NCBI RefSeq assembly: GCF_029478095.1
Contig: NZ_JAKOAV010000017.1
Location: 21,057 to 85,056 of the forward strand
Length of the DNA stretch: 64,000 bases
Source: Pelotomaculum isophthalicicum JI
GTDB taxonomy: Bacteria > Bacillota > Desulfotomaculia > Desulfotomaculales > Pelotomaculaceae
Direction of reading: 5' to 3'
The stretch's first letter is position 1; the number at the start of each line of letters is the position of its first letter. The position numbers were made by a program, and so were the translations under genes. The notes under the pieces were generated by a model, which worked only from the letters and a program-made list of their open reading frames with translations, was not told the origin of the DNA and searched no databases. Positions 58,197-64,000 of the stretch are shown here, in pieces.

Positions 58197-58917
58197 CGTA
58201 ATCCCCCACAAATGTATGAAATAACAATCCGAGTTGCGCGCCTTTCTCCTCCGGCGACTCCGGGTCAACCCAATATTTCTCCCCTATTAGCTCCTGATAC
58301 TTTATTAATTCTTCCGTATATACCCGGCGGTGCAATACTACGTAACGTGCAAAAAAAGGAATACGCCCATTAGCATAATCCAAAAAACGCGGCATCAATA
58401 CCACGTAACCTCGCCCGGTCTGCAACGCCATCCGATACGGCGCAAGGGTATGCTCAAAATAAGCTCCGGCAGAAGAAACTAGCTTTACACTGCTGACACT
58501 AGTGTAGGTAAACAGGTCTTGAGATCTGCCCAAGACAACAGAATAACAAGGCGAGAGAAAAGCGCTTTTCCATTCCGGCCTATTGATATATAACGTTAAC
58601 TTTGGCTTAAACAAGATAGTTCGTTTAAAAGGATTAACCGACCCTTCAGTTACCTTGGGGAATTTTGTACCCGGCAGCTTACCACTGGAAGGAGTCAGGA
58701 CATGAATATGTTCCACATCATCAAATTTCGCCTGGTAGGTAAAGTGATAGGCGAATTCTATCCCTTCAGGCGGCACCCATTTACCCAGGGCACTGCATAT
58801 ATGTCCGTAAATAGTAGCAGGGGGAGGCATTTCAAAAGTTGGGTGAACACCCTGCATAAAGTGGGGGTACCGGAAGGAAGTGGTTAACCCCTCCGCCACG
58901 ATTTTAAGTACCTCCAT
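58162..58917 (-). CDS. cas5: Type I-B Cascade subunit Cas5
   Basis: 251 residues. Binds the crRNA 5' handle in the complex. The N-terminal RAMP region TTSFRYPHFMQGVHPTFEMPP and ATIYGHICSALGKWV are typical of Cas5t-type proteins found with Cst1/Cst2; the later SVVLGRSQDLFTYTSVSSV segment is the family's conserved loop. GGAGG lies upstream. It follows cas7 by 9 bases and overlaps cas3. Confidence 0.92.
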   Translation of the reverse strand: MEVLKIVAEGLTTSFRYPHFMQGVHPTFEMPPPATIYGHICSALGKWVPPEGIEFAYHFTYQAKFDDVEHIHVLTPSSGKLPGTKFPKVTEGSVNPFKRTILFKPKLTLYINRPEWKSAFLSPCYSVVLGRSQDLFTYTSVSSVKLVSSAGAYFEHTLAPYRMALQTGRGYVVLMPRFLDYANGRIPFFARYVVLHRRVYTEELIKYQELIGEKYWVDPESPEEKGAQLGLLFHTFVGDYDDQPVMAGLVG

Positions 58918-58926
58918 CTTCTCCTC

Positions 58927-59997
58927 CTATTCTAACCAAGCCGCGTTTTCCGGTGATTCTAACGCTTTTATCAATTCCCTGAAAGATTCACGCGGATGGC
59001 TGAGCCGTACCCTACTGCCTGTTGGTGTATTAATAAAACTTTCTAACTTTTCTCTTTCTTCATCCAGGTAACCACGTACCCAACCGACATAAACATCAGA
59101 AAGAATTTCCTCCTTAAAGACAGTCAAAACCTCTTCTAAAGCTTCGATTTTCAGTTCCGGAAGGCCACGCTTGTTTCCCCCTATTACGTAACCAAAAACA
59201 TGATTTCCGCCCCGGGTCACTGCAAGAATTACCACCGGAGGTGTGATATCGGTATAGTGCAGGGTCTGCTTGGCTCCTCCATCCAGGGTAGCCATTCCTT
59301 CAAAAAGAGTGGTAACCCGCTTAATACGCTCATCTAAGGGTAAGCGATACGCCTTTTCCTGTTTCATATGCAACAAGCCAAGCTCAGCCGCTTCTTTTTT
59401 TCGCACTTCGTCGAGGTTGCGAAAACCTGTTTTTTGTTTATACCAGAACGTGCCGGCGGACTTTAAGTCCAGAGAAAACAAACCTTTTAAAGTGGTGCGG
59501 TAAAACTGGTGCTCATGAGGTACAGGGTCGCCTTCGTGTCGTGACATCACCCCGAAGTCACTGGTCGGAGTGACCGGGGCAATGGAAACCAAAGTGCCGG
59601 CTCTAAAAGGTGCTGCCCTGGTCACTGTGTCTGTGGTTTCTGTCTCACCGGCCCGCAACTGGTCGGATTCACGCTTGGCCCGTGCAGACTCACGTTTAGA
59701 ATGGGCACGCATATACCCAAAAAGGTCATCATCCCAATACTTTACCGGATTGGCGTCAGTATAGGCGATTTTTTCCTCACGGTAAACAGGCGCGGATACC
59801 CACGAGCCAGTCTGCTCCAAAGTCGTACGTAACCAGTACTTGAAAGCCTGGGCCGAAACATATGGATAATAGCCCTCTTTGGTCCAGATTAATTTTACAC
59901 CGGTGCTATTGTCATAACGTTCACCTGGAATATTTCCCTGATTATTCAACGCTGACGCCGGCGCGTCAACAAGTAACAGGCCAGTGACAAAAGCCAT
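58927..59997 (-). CDS. cas7: Type I-B backbone subunit Cas7 (Cst2/DevR)
   Basis: 356 residues. Backbone RNA-binding subunit of Cascade. Visible: the N-terminal TGLLLVDAPASALNNQGN motif of the DevR family, PYVSAQAFKYWLRTTLE, SDFGVMSRHEGDPVPHEHQF and the C-terminal RVRLSHPRESF. The ATG shares one base with the cas8b stop (TAATG). Confidence 0.94.
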   Translation of the reverse strand: MAFVTGLLLVDAPASALNNQGNIPGERYDNSTGVKLIWTKEGYYPYVSAQAFKYWLRTTLEQTGSWVSAPVYREEKIAYTDANPVKYWDDDLFGYMRAHSKRESARAKRESDQLRAGETETTDTVTRAAPFRAGTLVSIAPVTPTSDFGVMSRHEGDPVPHEHQFYRTTLKGLFSLDLKSAGTFWYKQKTGFRNLDEVRKKEAAELGLLHMKQEKAYRLPLDERIKRVTTLFEGMATLDGGAKQTLHYTDITPPVVILAVTRGGNHVFGYVIGGNKRGLPELKIEALEEVLTVFKEEILSDVYVGWVRGYLDEEREKLESFINTPTGSRVRLSHPRESFRELIKALESPENAAWLE

Positions 59998-61550
59998 TAT
60001 AAATCCCCCTTTTCTGGTTCATCGTCATCTTTTAGTTCATGCAAGGTATCCTTATTTTTACCCAGCCAGCCCAGGTTGTATAGTTGTTCAATCATTCTGA
60101 TTAAAACAAGATCAGTGGCCAGGCGCCGGTCCGGTCGCTCCACCTCAAAACCTTCCTCAAACACTTCGATAAACGGTTCTAAAGTGATCAGGGGCGGGTT
60201 GCCTCTTTTTACATGGGCCAGGTTGGCTCTAATCAGTGTATTACGCAGGTGAAGGTAATTTTTTGCGTTGTAAAACGCGGTAAAAAACTTACGGTCGTCT
60301 TCTCCGTAGATATACGCAGCCAGCCGGTCACCTAAATCCCGAATTTGCCTGATGCGTTCTTGATCCACTTTCATCACCTCTCTTAAAAAAAGGTCTGTAA
60401 TTTTCCAGGAAATCAAACTGGCCTCGTCTCTTATTGAATAGAAGCCGCGCGGGTCGTCCTCCGTTTTCACATGCGCCGGAACACGCAAGAAGTAACGACG
60501 GATGAACTTACCGGCATTGTCCGGCAACTGGAATAAATCTTCAAACAAAAAGTTTCTTTTCGGGCGGGTATCTTCCGCTTCACCATCCGCGGCACGTTTT
60601 TTCTTTTTGCCAGGCAACGCTAAACGCCATGCCCGTTCGGCAATAGCGTTCCATTCAGCCCGGTAATTAGGACTGGCCAGTTGAACAAGAAAACCCGTAA
60701 GCTCAATCGGCAGATGATATATTTCCAGGGGTGGATTCCGGTCGTCTAAAGGGTTGGACTGCCCGCTATTGGTCAGGTGGTAGGCTGTTACGGATGAGGG
60801 GCGGTGGTCTAGAGCCTCCTCCCGCCGCCTCAGTTCAATATTCAATAGCGTTTGGATCAGCAGGGTTTTAGCTGACATTTTCGCCTCCGGCATTTTACTG
60901 CTGCCTGCCTGTTGTGCCAACAGCATAGCCTGCCGGTTGTACCCAAAAAATTCAGCTGCGAAATCATAAGTTATATCTGTGTTGTCGGAGTGAACCGCTA
61001 AAAGCCTGCCGCCGCATTTGGCACACCCTAAAGGGAAAGCCTGCAGGCACAGGGCTGCCTCACCTGAAACCGGCAGACCAGTGTGTCCCGCAGGATGAAA
61101 GTTGATTACTCCCTCTCCGGTAAGCAAAGGAATGTGCTGCCGGTATGCCCGCCCGGGCGGCAGCTTGTCCGAGAAGGCAACTGCCGTGGCAGCTTTACCT
61201 GTGAACACACATCTTTCTTCCGGCAACTCTTTGCCGTAGCCTCTTAAAATTCTTCTGGCATAGTCGCTGCGTTTTTCCGGCTGTTTAGTAAAAGCCGGTT
61301 GATTGAACCAGGCATTGGTAGTAAAAGCTACCCCAAGAAAAGATTTCAACGGCTCCCGGGCATATTCGCGTTCAATAAAAGACGCCATTGAATCCAGATC
61401 GGCTTCCGTTACAGAACTCGGATCATATTTTCCTGCAAAAACGGTCACCATAGCCAGCCCGACGTCAAAAAAGGGATGCCCAGTGTAACTAAGTATCTTT
61501 CTCACCTCTTTTCGAAGAGTGGTTAAAAAAATCTTTTGTCCCCTTGTCAT
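59997..61550 (-). CDS. cas8b: Type I-B large subunit Cas8b (Cst1), start inside a repeat-like hairpin
   Basis: Up to 517 residues. Large Cascade subunit that recognises PAM, of the Cst1 family: CVFTGKAA near residue 115 and CAKCGGRLL near residue 180 are its two cysteine sites, and YTGHPFFDVGLAMVTVFAGK is the conserved N-terminus. The only ATG before that block is at 61550, within degenerate repeat B, and adds 18 residues not typical of the family. The family start would fall on an ATA codon at 61496, which has a good GAGGTGA site upstream. Which is used is open. Confidence 0.9.
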   Translation of the reverse strand: MTRGQKIFLTTLRKEVRKILSYTGHPFFDVGLAMVTVFAGKYDPSSVTEADLDSMASFIEREYAREPLKSFLGVAFTTNAWFNQPAFTKQPEKRSDYARRILRGYGKELPEERCVFTGKAATAVAFSDKLPPGRAYRQHIPLLTGEGVINFHPAGHTGLPVSGEAALCLQAFPLGCAKCGGRLLAVHSDNTDITYDFAAEFFGYNRQAMLLAQQAGSSKMPEAKMSAKTLLIQTLLNIELRRREEALDHRPSSVTAYHLTNSGQSNPLDDRNPPLEIYHLPIELTGFLVQLASPNYRAEWNAIAERAWRLALPGKKKKRAADGEAEDTRPKRNFLFEDLFQLPDNAGKFIRRYFLRVPAHVKTEDDPRGFYSIRDEASLISWKITDLFLREVMKVDQERIRQIRDLGDRLAAYIYGEDDRKFFTAFYNAKNYLHLRNTLIRANLAHVKRGNPPLITLEPFIEVFEEGFEVERPDRRLATDLVLIRMIEQLYNLGWLGKNKDTLHELKDDDEPEKGDL

Positions 61551-61555
61551 CGGGA
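61533..61555 (-). repeat. Degenerate CRISPR repeat B at the cas8b start
   Basis: Minus strand CCCGATGACAAGGGGACAAAAG against the canonical CCCGATAACAAGGGGACTGAAAG: two substitutions and a one-base gap. The ATG of cas8b is in the hairpin loop. Confidence 0.85.
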
Positions 61556-61581
61556 AAGAATTACATACAAAATAATCCTTA
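61556..61581 (-). other. 26-base mini-spacer between repeats A and B
   Basis: Shorter than the array's spacers. It contains TGTATGTAAT, which is repeated in the presumed promoter at 61649-61658. Confidence 0.5.
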
Positions 61582-61624
61582 CTTTTCAGTCCCCTTGTTA
61601 TCGGGATTAAGAGTTAGTTGTAAC
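61582..61624 (-). repeat. Degenerate CRISPR repeat A upstream of cas8b
   Basis: The part at 61584-61608 is identical to 25 bases of the canonical repeat. One T is added near its crRNA-tag end (CTTTTCAG for CTTTCAG on the plus strand), and the other end has diverged to AAGAGTTAGTTGTAAC. Confidence 0.9.
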
Positions 61625-61677
61625 TCAAATAGAAATCAGGTATAATATATTACATACAGGTTTATAATTTTAAATAC

Positions 61678-61758
61678 TAGCATGGCCGGCCTGCAGTATG
61701 TGGGCAGAGGTGCGGGGCAAGTCCTGTATAAGGCACCCGTGACACAAAGGCTATGCTA
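61678..61758 (+). ncRNA. Unidentified structured element between DUF3800 gene and cas8b
   Basis: TAGCATGGCC (61678-61687) pairs with GGCTATGCTA (61749-61758), 10 bp including one G-T pair that is stable only if the plus strand is RNA. Inside, CTGC/GCAG and GGTGC/GCACC make two further arms, giving a three-way junction. It does not match a riboswitch or ribozyme that I can name. Confidence 0.4.
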
Positions 61759-61760
61759 AA

Positions 61761-62321
61761 TTATTTAACAATTATTTTCACTCCCTGTTTAAGATGTTTT
61801 ATTAGATAAAAAAAACTTGGAGCTGTCATATTATTAAAATCCCTAGATGCAGCTCCACAGATAGCATCTGCGATTTGAATACCCTTTTCTTTTTCTGAAA
61901 GTCCCCATCTAACATTACACGGACATAACATCTCTTCTCTGATTTTTTCTATGTGCTTATCCATATACCGCTTGCTTCGCTCGACTTTATCTAGAACGAT
62001 TAAGCTAACATCAGTTAAATCTACGTCCATGAGAAGTTTTACAATAGCTTCACTATAGTCTTTCTTATGACCTCTATAATTAACAAAATGCACCACCCAA
62101 AATTGAAAACCCTTTACCGAAATTTCATGCAACATTTTTTGTCTTTGTTGATCAGGGGTTTTGCAATCTTTGTATTCATTCGCTACAAATTTTTTTGAAA
62201 TGGATGCAGCATAATGTCGCCATTTATTTACAGATGACCTGGCACTTTTTTCACTAAAAATTTTAACTGCCACAAAGGTCCAATTTTTCTGAAAGCCGCT
62301 CTCTTCAACGTAAATTATCAT
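61761..62321 (-). CDS. DUF3800 family protein
   Basis: 186 residues. N-terminus IIYVEESGFQKNWTFVAVKI corresponds to the family's YxDESG start, with Glu in place of Asp; the C-terminal EKGIQIADAICGAASRDFN is the second signature. DUF3800 proteins are predicted RNase H-like nucleases often found in defence regions. It sits between cas6 and cas8b on the same strand, with its own probable promoter region of about 100 bases upstream. Confidence 0.82.
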   Translation of the reverse strand: MIIYVEESGFQKNWTFVAVKIFSEKSARSSVNKWRHYAASISKKFVANEYKDCKTPDQQRQKMLHEISVKGFQFWVVHFVNYRGHKKDYSEAIVKLLMDVDLTDVSLIVLDKVERSKRYMDKHIEKIREEMLCPCNVRWGLSEKEKGIQIADAICGAASRDFNNMTAPSFFYLIKHLKQGVKIIVK

Positions 62322-62427
62322 TTTTCACCTTGCGAGAGAATAGTATTTTATCCTGTAAGTATTATTCATTGTATGTAATTTTAACATTTTTGATTTCAAT
62401 TTATTATCGCAGGTTGATTTAAGAATG

Positions 62428-63405
62428 TCAACAGATTTTTCCTGAAAAGATGATAAATTTTCCCATCCCAAACACCGCTCCTTTGCCCACATGGACCAAC
62501 TCACCCAGCCGCAGTAGTGGCATAAACTCGCCTAAATCCCCCTCATATTCCACCCGGCCAACCACGCCGCCCAGGTTCATCTTGTTTTCCTGGCGCGAAG
62601 AGTAGCGTTCCCAGTCCACCCATCTGGTGTCATTCTTAATTAACCGGACTTCGGCGGCGCGCTCGATCAACCCGGCAAAATCAAGATCGAGCTCCCAGTC
62701 GTGGTGAAAATAGGCTAGGGATGAGAGCCTGCGCAGGAGGTTGCGAATGAGTATGTGGAATTCAACTCGTTGAACGAATTTTTCTTCAAACTTAATCCTG
62801 GTCATGGTTTGGAATTCTAAACATACTTGCTGTATACCCAGGATACCATTTGAGCCATCCATGATTTTACCGATATCGCTTTGTAATGTCAGATTTACAT
62901 TCCTTACAAGCTGGTCTCCCACATGGTAAACTATTTCACTCTCATGATTTATAGGGTTGACCGCCCTTATCTCGGCCAGGCGGTATTTTTTGCGCATTCG
63001 GCCAATTCCCATCTCACCCAGTTCACGAAAGGCAACAATAAAATAAGGCAGATAATTGATCGCATTGCCAATCAGGATTAAATTAAAGCGCAATTTCTCG
63101 CCTGGTCTGTAATCAGTTTTAGATTCCAGTGGTGGCTCTATGATAAAAGGGCGTGGTACATTCTCGTAGTTTCGTAGCGCCTCTGAGCCTGGAGGCGGCG
63201 CTGTTTCGAAGATATAGGCATAAGGACAGTTTAGCTTCAGAAGGCAAGAACGGCATTCCTTTTCCCGCATCGAACATGAAATGCGTTTGAAGGCATTGCC
63301 GAATCCTCCTCTCAGGGTCGACCCCTTGTACGCCGGCAAAGAAAGTCCGTGGTCTCCCGCTTCGACGCTTACTTCGTACTTAGCAATAGTGAAGTTTTTT
63401 TGCAT
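62428..63405 (-). CDS. cas6: CRISPR RNA-processing endonuclease Cas6
   Basis: 325 residues. RAMP-fold RNase that cuts the repeat in pre-crRNA. Visible: YKGSTLRGGFGNAFKRISC near the N-terminus, cysteines CSMREKECRSCLLKLNC, FRELGEMGIGRMRKKYRL glycine-rich loop, and the C-terminal GGVVGRVEYEGDLGEF with GELVHVGKGAVFGMGKF that marks the Cas6 (PF10040-like) family. ATG at 63405 is chosen since GAGGGG lies 9 bases upstream; ATG at 63483 is open. It is the only Cas6 in the window, so it presumably serves both effectors. Confidence 0.92.
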   Translation of the reverse strand: MQKNFTIAKYEVSVEAGDHGLSLPAYKGSTLRGGFGNAFKRISCSMREKECRSCLLKLNCPYAYIFETAPPPGSEALRNYENVPRPFIIEPPLESKTDYRPGEKLRFNLILIGNAINYLPYFIVAFRELGEMGIGRMRKKYRLAEIRAVNPINHESEIVYHVGDQLVRNVNLTLQSDIGKIMDGSNGILGIQQVCLEFQTMTRIKFEEKFVQRVEFHILIRNLLRRLSSLAYFHHDWELDLDFAGLIERAAEVRLIKNDTRWVDWERYSSRQENKMNLGGVVGRVEYEGDLGEFMPLLRLGELVHVGKGAVFGMGKFIIFSGKIC

Positions 63406-63440
63406 TTTACTCGTCCCCTCTTTATCGGGCTGCTCGCAAG
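63406..63440 (-). repeat. Degenerate CRISPR repeat C covering the cas6 ribosome-binding site
   Basis: Minus strand CCCGATAAAGAGGGGACGAG directly before the cas6 ATG; the core agrees with the canonical repeat at 15 of 17 positions (GTCCCCT..TTATCGGG on plus), and CTTGCGAG resembles its GTTGCAG start. The Shine-Dalgarno GAGGGG is the right arm of the hairpin. Confidence 0.75.
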
Positions 63441-63571
63441 AATATCTTTCTATAAAAATCCAATACATATATAATTTTACCATAATACTGCAAATTCCTA
63501 CCTTAATTTAACATAACCGTCACATTTATAACATATTTTTTTTCACTTTCCTTTTCGAGACTTATCATGAC

Positions 63572-63607
63572 ATAAAACAAAACCCCATGGCTTACCATGA
63601 GGTTTTA
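63572..63607 (-). terminator. Second rRNA operon terminator
   Basis: AAAACCTCATGG pairs with CCATGGGGTTTT over TAAG on the minus strand, followed by GTTTTATG. Confidence 0.8.
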
Positions 63608-63640
63608 ACTTATCATCGGACGTTGGATTTCTGTATTCAG

Positions 63641-63678
63641 GAAAAAACAAAGCCTCATGGTTTTACCATGAGGCTTTA
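63641..63678 (-). terminator. First rRNA operon terminator
   Basis: AAAGCCTCATGGT pairs perfectly with ACCATGAGGCTTT over AAA, followed by GTTTTTTCC on the minus strand, just past the 5S gene. Confidence 0.92.
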
Positions 63679-63687
63679 AATATTCTC

Positions 63688-63797
63688 TGGCAGCGACCTA
63701 CTCTCCCAGGGGCGGACCCCAAGTACCATCGGCTCAGGAGGGCTTAACTGCCGTGTTCGGTATGGGAACGGGTGTACCCCCTCCGACATTGCCACCA
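63688..63797 (-). rRNA. rrf: 5S ribosomal RNA
   Basis: The minus strand starts TCTGGTGGCAATGTCGGAGG, contains CCCGTTCCCATACCGAACACG and ends GAGAGTAGGTCGCTGCCA, all standard 5S sequence. The two ends pair. Confidence 0.97.
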
Positions 63798-63875
63798 GAA
63801 ACTTTATTCACTTTTAAATGTTACTTTTGGCGTTCCATCAAAACTGAACAGTGTAGTTGAACATGTTGTTTTTTT

Positions 63876-64000
63876 TAGGTCAAGCCCTCGACCTATTAGT
63901 ACCGGTCAGCTAAACTCATTACTAAGCTTACACACCCGGCCTATCTACCTGGTTGTCTGCCAGGGGTCTTACTAGCTTTAAGCTATGGGAAACCTCATCT
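63876..64000 (-). rRNA. rrl: 23S ribosomal RNA, 3' end
   Basis: The minus strand from the window edge carries AGATGAGGTTTCCC, GGCCGGGTGTGTAAGC and GACCGGTACTAATAGGTCGA, the 3' end of bacterial 23S rRNA. The rest lies outside the window. Confidence 0.97.

Noticed and set aside
61678..61758. Identification of the structured element as an HDV-like ribozyme, group II intron domain or known riboswitch
   Set aside because: GGCCGGC alone is suggestive, but the other conserved positions of these RNAs are absent.
63772..63975. 67-codon plus-strand frame
   Set aside because: It overlaps 5S and 23S rRNA.

Overview
The window looks like chromosome of an anaerobic, spore-forming Firmicute, probably of the Desulfotomaculum/Pelotomaculum (Peptococcales) type. 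Reasons: a trimeric [FeFe] hydrogenase of the electron-bifurcating kind, a SpoIID-like protein, the secF-secD-yajC-tgt-queA neighbourhood, cytochrome bd with a rubrerythrin remnant, and combined type I-B and III-A CRISPR systems. The genus is an inference. Almost every gene is on the minus strand; the exceptions are one oxidoreductase, one globin sensor, a nucleotidyltransferase with a toxin remnant, and tRNA-Trp.

Layout. 1-430: start of an ArsB/SLC13-type permease (minus, cut by the window edge) behind a class I c-di-GMP riboswitch, an intrinsic terminator and a promoter. 475-4817: hydCBA hydrogenase operon. 4986-16484: ATPase, DegT aminotransferase, glycosyltransferase, radical SAM protein, phosphofructokinase, alpha/beta hydrolase, UPF0182 membrane protein, small zinc-finger protein, deoC and ddl. 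16570-17500: tRNA-Trp followed by a decayed MT-A70/IstB remnant. 17563-26230: secF, secD, HD protein, yajC, tgt, queA, spoIID-like, DUF2905, queH, yebC. 26500-28740: a molybdenum/tungsten-cofactor-type riboswitch with a visible terminator/antiterminator switch in front of a membrane heterodisulfide-reductase-like protein. 28893-36461: truncated globin-coupled sensor, a hydrogenase-regulator/CheV chimera, a collapsed rubrerythrin gene, cydAB, a CZB chemoreceptor, and a V4R protein with a PAS/PucR-type regulator.

37019-43963: one CRISPR array that I count at 94 repeats and 93 spacers, probably transcribed on the minus strand from a leader at about 43964-44139. 44140-46910: adaptation genes cas1, cas2, cas4, csa1. 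47007-53004: type III-A genes cas10, csm2, csm3, csm4 and csm6, with no csm5. 53195-55836: SEC-C/HEAT protein and an MntA antitoxin next to a broken HepT toxin. 55833-63405: type I-B genes cas6, a DUF3800 gene, cas8b (cst1), cas7 (cst2), cas5, cas3. 63688-64000: 5S rRNA and the 3' end of 23S rRNA, minus strand, with tandem terminators.

How the parts work together. One Cas6 probably processes the single array for both effector systems; Cas10 keeps its GGDD motif and so can probably signal to the CARF-HEPN RNase Csm6. The most unusual feature is that degenerate copies of the CRISPR repeat lie outside the array exactly at the translation starts of cas6 and cas8b. At cas6 the Shine-Dalgarno sequence is inside the repeat hairpin. 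At cas8b there is a repeat/mini-spacer/repeat unit whose second repeat holds an ATG in its loop. This suggests repeat-based feedback control of cas expression, possibly with a regulatory crRNA from the mini-array. The other theme is decay by internal deletion: rubrerythrin, hepT, MT-A70 and the hydrogenase-regulator/CheV gene are all shortened or fused.
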